Assembly: GCA_035578155.1 (NCBI GenBank) | Contig: JAPWDM010000015.1 | Span: forward strand, 4,775,501-4,839,500 | DNA from: Brachynemurus nebulosus | Taxonomy: Eukaryota; Arthropoda; Insecta; Neuroptera; Myrmeleontidae | Reading direction: 5' to 3' | DNA length: 64,000 bases | Shown here: in pieces, positions 1 through 10,600 of the stretch | Layout of the letters: every line of letters begins with the position of its first letter | How positions within the stretch are numbered: position 1 is the first letter of the stretch | Translations under genes and position numbers: made by a program | Notes under the pieces: model-generated | The model's database searches: none | What the model was told of the DNA's origin: nothing | What the model saw: the letters and a program-made list of their open reading frames with translations, nothing else

Positions 1-1071
1 CCACCGTGGAAATTTTATTTGATGGAATAAAAAAATGTTACATGCCAGTGTGTGTTTGACTTACGGTGTGTGCGAGTGGAGGCTGGTGATAGGAGTAACC
101 CACAGACAAAGGGATTTAGAGAAGTCGAAGGGACTCCCATCAGTAGCTTATCCAGAGTAGACGGAGAAAAGACCCGTGAGTTCAAGCGCACCCTGCTTTT
201 TTATTTTATTGAAGTAATTATATTTGTTATATTTAAGGAATTAATTTTTTTATGATTACTCATTCAGGGAACTATTTTGAATACTTAATTGTCTAGGGAA
301 TTATAATTAGGGAATAATATTTACGCTAAATGATAGGGTTCTTAGTCGCTTACCGATTTCTCTACTTTTGTACTTTGCTATCTTGTTTAATTTTTATTTC
401 CAATACTATTTTATATGTTTTTAATAAAACGCCATTACTAGCGTCATATACAAATGTACTAACGTTAATTTTATTTTGTTTTTAAATTTATTTTATGTAC
501 CTTTCTTTAATTTTTAATAATAATAATAATAATAATTTATTACTCGAAAAAAATTTACAATTTTTACAGAGTTCGTCAAAACAAAAGATAAGTCTATTTG
601 TATTAAAATAGAAAGTTTTCAAAACATTCATGTACTGTGTAATATGCTTTGCTAATAAGAGCATTCTTAATAATATTTTGGAATCTTGTGTTTGGTAAGC
701 ACTTCATATTATCTGGTAATTTGTTGTACAGTAGTAGACATAAGTAATTGGTGGTCTGCTGCGTTTTTTTGTACTTATGATTTGCAATATACAAGTGATC
801 TCTTTGTCTAGTGTTATGGCCATGTACATTATGAACAGGAGACCTTATGAACAGGAGGAGATTAATTTTAGGATAATAAAATTAATGTTAAGTAAGTGTC
901 AGAGTTATTGCTGTCTCCCTTCCCTATTGCAACCCTCCCCAGGATACAACTATACGTTGCGTCCTTGGCGCGACTGCTAGGATCGCAGGACTAACCCCAC
1001 GTGACCAATTTAGGCCAACCAGCCGAATTTCGTAGCGGGAATTCATTTCCCCCCTCCGAATCGGCCACTAC
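1..1071 (+). repeat. 5' LTR of element A (left end cut by window)
   Basis: The stretch from base 1 repeats almost exactly from 5148 (starts ccaccgtggaaattttattt in both). Later parts match 17123-17270 and 25236-25438. It is interrupted by a LINE tail at 517-861. Its right boundary is set by loss of similarity to the 3' copy around 1068-1072 and by the TGG of the primer-binding-site candidate at 1076. About 117 bp of the LTR start (compare 5031-5147) lie outside the window. Confidence 0.85.
517..861 (-). mobile_element. 5'-truncated LINE tail inserted in the 5' LTR of element A
   Basis: This 345-bp block is missing from the 3' LTR, where the uninterrupted sequence reads ttaatttttaggataat. It is flanked by near-identical duplications at 507-516 and 862-870. 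On the minus strand it encodes the last 63 residues of a protein ending at 603, with LPNTRFQNIIKNALISKAYY and a following YTVHECF; this is the usual C-terminal end of CR1/Jockey-type LINE reverse transcriptase proteins. After the stop there is a short 3' UTR, an AATAAA-like signal and a (TTA)n tail at 517-539, typical of such LINEs. The clade is inferred from the tail motif only. Confidence 0.75.
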
Positions 1072-1075
1072 GAAG

Positions 1076-1092
1076 TGGTGTCAAGTTCAAGT
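1076..1092 (+). other. Primer-binding-site candidate of element A
   Basis: TGGTGTCAAGTTCAAG begins four bases after the LTR boundary, with the TGG expected for the complement of a tRNA 3' CCA end. TGGTGTC is also seen in leucine-tRNA type primer sites, but the remainder does not allow a firm tRNA assignment. Confidence 0.5.
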
Positions 1093-2509
1093 TTCAAAGT
1101 GGTTCACAATAGGAATACGGGGAGATTTAGGAGCATTTGTGTAAAAGGGTACTGTTTGTTTTATTTTCCTTTACCAATGTATGGTATACGTCAAAAGTTA
1201 GGGGACACTTACGAAAAAAAAACTGATTGTGATTAGAAATTTCATTGTAGAGATTATACCTACCACTGTGAAGGGACAAGAAGTGAGGGTAGCCTAAGTA
1301 AGTTCGTGAACCCTCCCAACGAAGCAAGCGGCATAAGTAAGGCAGAATTTGTAAGGTAAACCCACCGCAAGTTTATTGAAAACGGTGGAATTATTCTGTA
1401 GTGGCACAGAAATAAAGATAATTGGTGTTTTAGTTTTATTGTAGAGTGTAGCAAAGTTTATTACACCTTTATACGGATTTTGATGAGTGGACATTGTGTA
1501 ATTAACATTGTACGTATACGTAGACAAGGTCGTTAGTCCGTAAGCAGATGTTCGCGTATTGAAAAATCAACAATTATATATGTCAGTGTGTACAGCAATA
1601 AAGTGCAAGCATGCAAAATAGCGTATGTATTATAATATGTATTGTTGCGAAACTTAATATTGGGTAATACTATTTCCTTGTAAAAACGATTAAATAATTT
1701 AAAATACAATAAAATACAAATTATTTTAATTGTATCTCTTGTTTCTTTTACAAACTGTTTAAAAAGAGATTAATTATTATCGGCTAACGATTACTAAGGG
1801 AAGAGAAAAACCTAACAACCATACATATAGTACAAAAAGCAATAAATATAACGTAGGTTCTGAATTATATTGAGATTACATCTCAAATTTTAATGAGGAT
1901 TAATGCGCACTCATCAAAAATTTTATGTTGATTACGAGATTTTATTATAATAAACTGTCTTGTTAGGGAATACTCGTAAATAAGGAAAAATTAAATTAAA
2001 AAAATAAATAAATAAATAAATATAAATAAATAAAATAAAATATATTCGGGAAAAAGTAAACTGTGCCATTACATGAGTTGTTGAGTTATTTATTTAGTGA
2101 CCTTATCTCTCTCTCTCCATCCTATATCCTTTCCCACGAATAAGTTTTATTCCATTGTAAAACAAAGGAAGGGATAAACATTTTTCCTTCCATTGTTGTT
2201 GACTTAATTTATATTGTAAATAAATAATAAATAAATCCAAATAAACTTTTGCTTGTGTTATTTTTGAATCGTATGAATGTGGACGCAATAGTATTATAAA
2301 AAGTTATATTAGTTTCACTGAGCCTTCGCTCAAGAACTTAAATTAATATATCTGAGTGAAACGGGTTTACAATTAAATAGCAAAGTGGAAACGGACTAGT
2401 TATAGATCCTATATCTGTGGTTTAAACGGGTTATTGATTTTGTGGTGTTCTCATGTCTGGTTGAATTAATTTCCGTTTAAGTTAGTTGAAATAATAAATA
2501 TTACTCACG
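1093..2509 (+). other. Untranslated leader of element A
   Basis: This is 1.4 kb between the primer site and the gag start with no credible coding sequence. It contains an (AAAT)n-type simple repeat at about 2000-2040. It is long for a Ty3-type leader, so an unrecognised insertion may be hidden here; I found no terminal repeats to prove one. Confidence 0.5.
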
Positions 2510-3082
2510 ATGCCGGGGGGAAAAGTACCAGGAACCAGTGAAGTGAAACCGACAATTCAAGCTATCGAAATTCAGAGACTTAGCAGTTTTGCCAGTTCAA
2601 TCACACCGTTCTCAGGTGAAGAAAATGTTGAAGAATTTTTTGAGAGGTTGGAACTCCAAGATGCTTTGGATAGTCTATCAAAGGAACAGCTACTGAAGGT
2701 GGTAAGATGTAAGCTAGTCGGAGAAGCATACGAATTGTACAAAACTATTGAAGCTTTTGGCGAACCAGTTACCACGTATGATGGTCTCAAAAGAAAACTC
2801 ACTGCGAATTATGCTGCAGCAAAATCTTTGGGACTTGAAGTCCTAACATCAATCAAACAATTACCCAAAGAGTCCGTGAAACAATTCCTCACTCGATTAA
2901 AGAAGGCAGGACGCCACGCCATGGAATCTCGTATTTTAACGTCCACTCCCGCAGCAAAAGGCGCAGCTACAGCATTCGTATACGATTTGATGCTGAACAG
3001 TTTTAAGGATGGCTTAAGGGCGGACATATTGGAACAAGTAGGACTAGTACTAGCTTTAGAACTACAATTAACTTTAGATTGA
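2510..3082 (+). pseudogene. gag remnant of element A
   Basis: The frame opens with ATG at 2510 after an AT-rich leader and encodes 190 residues with the helical pattern of a retrotransposon capsid (FSGEENVEEFFERLE near residue 37, LVGEAYELYK near residue 70, LKRKLTANY near residue 94, and a QLPKESVKQFLTRLKKAG stretch). The in-frame TGA at 3080 is probably a mutation, because the same frame continues with AVKIALKEEENQQ. No zinc knuckle follows; the sequence jumps within about 100 bp to integrase. The capsid would self-assemble in the cytoplasm in a complete element. Confidence 0.75.
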
Positions 3083-3119
3083 GCGGTCAAGATAGCCCTT
3101 AAGGAAGAAGAAAATCAGC

Positions 3120-4773
3120 AACGAATTCACGAACATACGAAGCTGAGGTAATACTAAGGAAACAGGAAGAAGACGAATCGCTTAAGAACATTTTTGAAGC
3201 AGTCCGCGATAACGAAAGAGAAACATTGAATTACCTCAATGACGATAACCTATTATGCAAATCCGAGGGTAAACACACTCAACTGGTAGTCCCAACATCC
3301 ATGAGAAAACAAGTGTTCCACAACTACCATACCAGTCCGTTCACAGGACATCAGGGAGTACAACGTACACTCGAATTCATCAGACGGAGATTTTTCTGGC
3401 CCAATATGGCCAAAGATATCAAAAATTGGTGCGAAGCTTGTGACTCCTGCGCTAGAAGAAAAACCCACCCGACGAAGCCGCTTCCTATGCAACGCGTTCC
3501 AGTTCCGGAAGGCCCCTTTATGAGAGTAGCGATGGATGTTCTCGGCCCACTTATACCTACTTTGAATGGGAACAAATTCATTTTAACCGCCCAAGACTAC
3601 TTTTCGAAATACTTGGAAGCCATACCGTTACGAGATCAACGTGCCGAAACTCTTGCAAAGGCGTTCATCACAAACGTCATCACACGACATGGTGTCCCCC
3701 GACGCTTGTTGACAGACCAGGGGAAAAACTTTACGTCCAAGTTGATGAGGGAGATCTGTCAGCTACTTCGGAGTCCAGAAGATACAGACGACGCCCTACC
3801 ATCCAAGTGCCAATGGCATGATCGAACGAAGTCACCGCGACCTGAAGAATATGCTGGCCCACTATCTCAACGATCAGCAAACAGACTGGGACGAATGGCT
3901 TCCATTTATACTAATGGCATATCGTAATCAACTGCACTCGTCCACTGGTGAGACCCCGTTTTTCGTCTTACATGGACGAGATATGGAACTTCCGCATGAT
4001 GAGATCATGTGTCCACAACCCTTGCATTACGATTATGACCAAAACTATGCCAGTGAAATGATGCAGAGACTGCATGAATGTTTTACGCGAGTTCGAGAGT
4101 TATCAGCAATCACTATTGAAAAACGAGTGACCCGATTCAACAGAAAAGCAAAATACGCTACGTATCAACCGGGGGATCGCGTCTACCTCTACGATCCAAC
4201 TTTAAAACCGAATCAAAACAAGAAGCTCTCTAAGCCGTGGACCGGACCTTTCCGCATAATCGAGCAAAAGGGACCTGTGACATTTCGTATTAAGGAAATT
4301 AATAGGCGAAAGGAGCAAGTAGTTCACGCAGAAAGGTTAAAGTTGTGCAAGACGGACGAAGTGGGACAAGAAGAGAATACAGGAGAACAACCAAACCATC
4401 GACCGACTCGAGCGCCGGAAAGCATTACCGAAGAGATCAGCTTGTATATAGCGACGACGAAGGACCCGTAGAGTGTGCAGAACACGCAGAATACAATCCC
4501 CAGGATTTTAGCGATCACAGTGTCGAGAGTTGGTTTACTCTTTCCCCACGGAATCATACCATTGATGGAGAAGAGGAAGATGCCGAAAGAAGCCATGAAG
4601 ATGAGGATTTAATGAATGAAAATTCTGATCCGGAGCTTGAATCGGAAGAGAACCAAACCACGATAATAGAGCCGCCCGAAGTGGATCCGAGGATCCCTCC
4701 CACCGTACGACCCCATACACGAAGCCGAGGAGAAGCTGGAGAACACCCTTGGGTACTGCCCAAACACATCTAA
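3120..4773 (+). pseudogene. Integrase remnant of element A, frameshifted
   Basis: The zinc-binding HHCC domain is clear (H...H in HNYHTSPFTGHQG, then CEACDSC). The catalytic core follows with the first Asp in AMDVLGP and the second in TDQGKNF. A frameshift near 3780 moves the reading into a second frame (from 3818), which carries the expected Glu in IERSHRDLK, then AYRNQ and a C-terminal GPF-type motif (PWTGPFRIIEQ). A second frame change near 4345-4470 leads into an acidic tail ending at 4773. Upstream, the gag frame is joined directly to the start of integrase, so protease, reverse transcriptase and RNase H have been deleted. The copy cannot move by itself. Confidence 0.85.
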
Positions 4774-5017
4774 CGGAGCATCGTGACCATTTACTACCAT
4801 GTATAGTGCATGAACCAGGTGCATTGGAGGTGCCATGTTAGTGTAGTGGTGAGTGACAGTGAAAAGACACGTAAAACCACAGTTAGAAACCAATTGTGCT
4901 GTAAAAAAGGTGACATTTTTTTACGAACACTAGAGTATTACATTAGGGACAATAAGACAATGGGAGTGATTGTACAAGTAGAAAGATGATGCCAAGATGT
5001 TGGCAAGCATCTTTTAT

Positions 5018-5030
5018 AAGGGGAGGACAT
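5018..5030 (+). other. Polypurine tract of element A
   Basis: AAGGGGAGGACAT lies directly before the TGTGAAGTCC start of the 3' LTR. Its position and purine content fit the plus-strand primer of reverse transcription. Confidence 0.65.
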
Positions 5031-5516
5031 TGTGAAGTCCAAGCCCCCTTAAAGAACGTGTAGTATAGACATTGCAGAACGTGAGTGATTGAGTGTGCGA
5101 TGTCAATGAACGAATGGGCAAGTTAAATGCACATTTTGCACAAAATTTCCACCGTGGAAATTTTATTTGATGGAATAAAAAAATGTTACGTGCCAGTGTG
5201 TGTTTGACTTACGGTATGTGCGAGTGGAGGCTGGTGATAGAAGTAACCCACAAAGGGATTTAGAGAAGTCGAAGGGACTCCCATCAGTAGCTTATCCAGA
5301 GTAGACGGAGAAAAGACCCGTGAGTACAAGCGGACCCTCCTTTTTTATTTTATTGAAGTAATTATATTTGTTATATTTAAGGAATTAATTTTTTTATGAT
5401 TACTCATTCAGGGAACTATTTTGAATACTTAACTGTCTAGGGAATTATAATTAGGGAATAGTATTTACGCTAAATGATAGGGTTCTTAGTCGGTTACCGA
5501 TTTCTCTACTTTTATA
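5031..5516 (+). repeat. 3' LTR of element A, first piece
   Basis: The LTR begins TGTGAAGTCC at 5031. From 5148 it matches the start of the window. It is broken at 5516 by the Tc1 element, with TA duplicated at 5515-5516 and 17121-17122. In the intact 5' LTR the site reads cttttg-ta-ctttg. Confidence 0.9.
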
Positions 5517-6852
5517 TACTACTCAAAACAAAATAAGGGCCACTCATGTTTTGCTGCATAAGTTTATTTTTATATAAGTTACAGTATAAGGCAGGGGTTC
5601 TCAACCGGTGGGTCGCGGGACGGGTCTGGGGGGGGGGGGGGGGTCGCGAGATAGGTGATAAATGAAAAAAAACTAAAAAACTCAGGCCCCATATATACCA
5701 TATGAGCGGCGAATATCAAATGAAGCGACCATGTACTTATTTAGAAACTGAGTTGAGTCCGCTTGTTAAATACAATAAGTATATTTAATCAATTTACAAT
5801 TAATCAATACTATTTTAAAATACAACTATAATTAACAAAAAGGAACAAATGGAGCTCTAAATGACTCAACATCGCTGCTAAAAATGATGGTGCCTGCCTC
5901 GCCGCTTGTATCGTAACGTAGGCCTTATTGTTGTGAGACAAAATTTGTTTATTCTAAAAAAGGCACACTACACAAAATACATTGCAAAAAATACATTTTT
6001 TTAAAAGTCCAGCAGAATGACTTAATGAGAAACTTGAGCTTGCTTTGAATTAACTAACTGTAGAATGTCTGGGTTGATTTTTGTCAAACACAAAATAATA
6101 TCATTTTCCAGTGCCAAACGATTTCTTGATTTGGTTTTTAAAATCACCATTGTGGAAAATCCTTTTTCACAATTGTAAGAAGTAGAAAAAAGTATCAAAA
6201 TCTTCAATGCTACTTTGGTCAATTCTGGGTGTTCCTTCTTTATACTTAGCCAAAACTTGTCGGGAAAAACATCGTCAAAAGTTAGTTTCAATGACTGATC
6301 ACTTGATATATCTATCAGTTCATCGTGGAGGCCAGCATTCAATTCAGCTTTTTGAACAGCTTTTTCGGAAAATGGTTTTGTTATCCACACAGATCCACTT
6401 GTATCTTTAACAGGAATATAATCATTCAACTGCTTTATCAAGGCTTCAAGGTGTGATGATATGAGTAATGAGAGAGATGATGTGTCAATGGATGTGTCAC
6501 CAATACTTGAGACATACTCCTTGAATTCTTGTGTAAGTTGGAAATTTTCAAGGTCTTCATTTTTTATTCTTGTATTCCAAAGAGTAAGTTTTCTTACAAA
6601 TGCATTTACTCGGTCTTGAGCATACAAAATAGTTGTTTCTGGTCCTTGTAGGGATGAGTTCAAAATGTTGAGATGAGAAAAAATATCAGCTAAGTAAGCA
6701 AGCTTTATTAACCAATTTTCATCGCTGAAAAAATGGGAAAGTTCATGTTTACTGTCCATTAAAAAAAGCAACATTTCTGATCTCAATGAAAACAGCCTAC
6801 TCAACACGTTACCCCGGGACAGCCATCTCACTTCGGTGTGGAATAGCAAATG

Positions 6853-7559
6853 TGGAGGTGTTTCTAATAAATTTTGTTAGCAAACGGACTGTAATAGTTT
6901 AATACCGTAACAAATAATTTTAAAACGATAGAAAAAAAAAAAGTACACTTACCAATATGGCTGATGTTCGGCCTTCACTTTAAATGGTAATTATGGAGGA
7001 TGGATATTTTTTGGGAAAAAAGGAAACCATTTAAAGGTGAAATATACCTGCACTTTTGATTTCACTTGAATTTTCACTTAAAGTTCCCTTTTCGTTTATT
7101 ACGGTAAATTTTTGACTAAAATTATTCAAAACAAAGCGGCGTAAAATTTTATATGCAAGCGGTTTAACTATTAAATTGTTGAGGTTTTCTAAAAATGTGA
7201 ATTTTCGATTTAAAGCGGTTATACTATATCCGTCTCGGTAACGGTACGAAAAAAACTATCTATTTCGGTAGCGGTACAAAAACTATCTATATCGGTAGCG
7301 GTACAAAAACTATCTATCTACCTTTTTTTTTTTTTGACCACTTAGTCAAGAGGGTAAGCTATGTATCCTTTTCTAATTTGCGTAAAGGGTTTTGAAAAGT
7401 AATTGATGCGCTGCCTTCTTGTACGCACTGCGTACATGAGGCCAATCAATTTATTTGTTTGTCGCGATGTATTAAGTAAGATACGCATACTTTACAAATT
7501 TGATTAATTAAATTTAACTTATACAGGGTGATCCCTATAATTTAGATCACGCCAATCCA
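6853..7559 (-). repeat. 3' LTR of BEL/Pao 1
   Basis: TG...CA bounded copy of the repeat at 13392-14100. It contains three near-copies of a cggtagcggtacaaaaacta unit near 7240-7320 and a T run near 7324-7336 whose length differs between the two LTRs. Confidence 0.96.
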
Positions 7560-7573
7560 TTCCCCCGCCCCTG
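7560..7573 (-). other. Polypurine tract of BEL/Pao 1
   Basis: On the minus strand the sequence CAGGGGCGGGGGAA lies directly before the TGGATT start of the 3' LTR, as expected for the plus-strand primer. Confidence 0.75.
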
Positions 7574-7623
7574 AAAGGTTCTTTCAGAATGAGGGGAAGG
7601 AGTTATGAGAAACTAAGCTATAA

Positions 7624-10600
7624 TTATTGAGTTGGCAAAGGACAAACCTTTACCACTGGTCGTTTGAATATTCCATTTCCTGTGCGCACGGATACTACAC
7701 GAACAATACCATCCCTTCCTGGATGCACATCGACTACTCTTCCAAGCATCCATTGCAAAGGTGGAAGGTTGGGCTGTTGCACTACTACAACTTCACCTAT
7801 ATTGATAGGTGAAGCGGGGGTATTCCAACGAGACCGTGATTGGAGTGTATGTAAATAGTCTCGAGACCATTGTTTCCAATAGTCTTGAACCATTTTATCT
7901 ATAAGTTGAAAACGGTTAACTCGATTGTGATTTATACTGTCAAGATTTTCAGCAGGTAACCTTTTTAACGGACAGAACGTCAAAAAATGAGAGGGAGTTA
8001 GCGCTTGAACGTTATCTGGGTCGTTACTTAATACACACAGTGGTCGCGAGTTAAGTAGGGCTTCAATTTGAATTAATAAAGTATTCAATTCCTCATAGGT
8101 GAGTAATTGATTTCCTATAATTTTATACAAGTGAGATTTAACGCATTTGATATTTGCTTCCCAAATCCCACCCATATGGGGAGCGGCCGGAGGATTGAAT
8201 TTCCATTCAATACCTTGGTGAGCTAAGTCATTCGTTAAAAGGGTCTTAAATTCAGATGAGTCTACTAAATTATACAATTCGGCTAGTCGTGTTTTAGCTC
8301 CGATAAAGCAAGTTCCGGAATCCGAAAACATTACTGAAACTGGACCGCGGCGAGATAAAAACCGTTTGAATGCCTGCAAAAAACTGGATGTAGTTAAGTC
8401 AGAAACTAATTCTATGTGGACAGCTTTTACGGCTAGACAAATAAACAAACAAATGTAGGCTTTCTGAGAACGTATGCCCCGTTTCCTACTAAAAACAATG
8501 TTGATAGGACCAGCATAATCTACCCCAACGGATGTAAAACATTTAAGAGAAGGTGGATATTGAACTCGATCAGTTGGTAAATCTCCCATTAATGGAAATT
8601 TTGGGGATGGCCTAGCTCGAAAACACAAATTACATTTGGAAATTCGATTTCTGACAACTCCTCGTCCTGCGAGTATCCAGTAGCGTTGACGAAGTAGTGA
8701 AAATACTAAATTAGAACCAGTGTGAAGATTGACTCGATGATACTCATCAATCAGCAAATCCACAAACGGATCTCGCTTTGGAAGGAGTATGGGATGTCGA
8801 GCGTCAAAATCTAAATCCGAATTTTCTAAACGACCTCCAACTCTAAGAACATTTTTATGCAAAAATATTCGTAATTTGCGTAATTGAGGAGAGCATTCTT
8901 TACCGTGTAGTAATAAACTTATGTCGGATTTAAAGTGAATATTTTGAACCACTTTAATTAGTTCAGTTTCCGCCACATCAAGATCTGAAACAGTTATTAC
9001 ACCCCGAGAGGAGAGTTTTCTAGTAAATCGTAAAACGTAAACTGTTGCACGTAGAAGACGTTTCCAAGAGGAACATTTTTCGATTAATTGATGTAAAGGT
9101 GAGACCTCTTCTACGGCGACAACCAAAGAAACAATTCTCTCTTCCGGTGTGTCAATATTCTGATACGTCCACGGTTGAATTGGCCAGTCAGCTTCAGATC
9201 GCTGTAACCATTCAGGTCCATTTGTCCAATCGGTCCATTTTAAAAATTGTGACGGAGATAACCCACGTGATAAATTGTCAGCGACGTTTAACTTGCCGTC
9301 AATGTGGTACCAATTTGGAATTGACACGAGTTCTTGAATTTTTGTGACTCGATTGGCTACAAACGTTTTCCAACGATGTGGGGAAGAGCAAATCCAATTG
9401 AGCGCAACTGTGGAATCCGATATTGCATACAACTTATCGACTTTAATACTAGAAAGGGTGCTAACAATATATTCTAAAAGTTTGCTCAAAAGATGAGCAG
9501 CGAGAAGTTCTAGTCGAGGAATTGATATTGTCTTCAGGGGCGATACTTTGGATTTAGCACATAACAACGAACTACAAATTCCATTGTGAGAAATTGAACG
9601 GATATAGACAACAGCACCATACGAGGAAAGACATGCGTCTGAAAAACCAACTAAGACTATCGAATGTGTATTTTCAAATACTCCGACATGCCGTGGAACC
9701 TGAAAATTTTCTAATAAATGCAACTGGTTTTCATAATCATGCCAACGTTGTTGAAAATTTTGAGGTGGCGCTGCATCCCAGTCTAAATTCAAAGTCCATA
9801 ACTCCTTAACAAATAGTTTCAATTTTAAAGTAATGGGACTAATAAGTCCGAGTGGGTCATAAAATCGTGCGACCGTTGATAAAATGTTGCGTTTTGTACA
9901 GACTTTGGTTTCAATATTCAATTTGAACTTTAAAATATCTGAACGTGGAAACCATTGTAAGCCCAACACTTTTAAAAACTCAGAATCGAAACTAACTACA
10001 TTTTTTGCACGATTTTCCATAGGGATATGGTTCATCAGTTCGGTTGAATTAACTGCCCATTTAACCATTTTGAAACAGCCAGTTTCGAACAATTTGACCA
10101 TTTCCGAATATAATGTTTGTGCCTTTTCTAATGATTCGACACTAGCTACAAAATCGTCCATGTACATGTGTTTTAAAACAAACGCAGACGCTAGTGGAAA
10201 TTTGTTAGATTCATCCATGGCCAATTGCTGAACTGTCCTGAGAGCTAAATATGGTGAGCTTTTCACTCCAAAACAAACGCGGCTATGTTCGTAAATTGAA
10301 ATTGGATCATTTTCTGAAAATCGCCAAACAAATCTTTGAAATTTTCTATGGTCTTCAACTAATTCAATCTGCAAATACATTTGCTGAATGTCAGACGTTA
10401 AAGCAATTTTAAATAATCTGAAATTTAGAAACATTGAAACAACATCTGTTTGAAGTTTGGGACCTGCATACAATAAGTCGTTAAGTGAACGGCTACTACT
10501 AGATGGGCTACTTGCATTGTACACGATTCTAAGAGGTGTTGTTTCACTATCCAACTTCAAGACTCCATGATGCGGCATATAGTAAGCTACATCCGAATCA

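Noticed and set aside
1127..1527. Minus-strand frames of 64-77 codons in the leader of element A
   Set aside because: They overlap one another in different frames, have no domain, and lie antisense to the retrotransposon leader.
9045..10231. Plus-strand frames of 71-115 codons across BEL/Pao 1
   Set aside because: They are antisense shadows of the intact minus-strand gag-pol.
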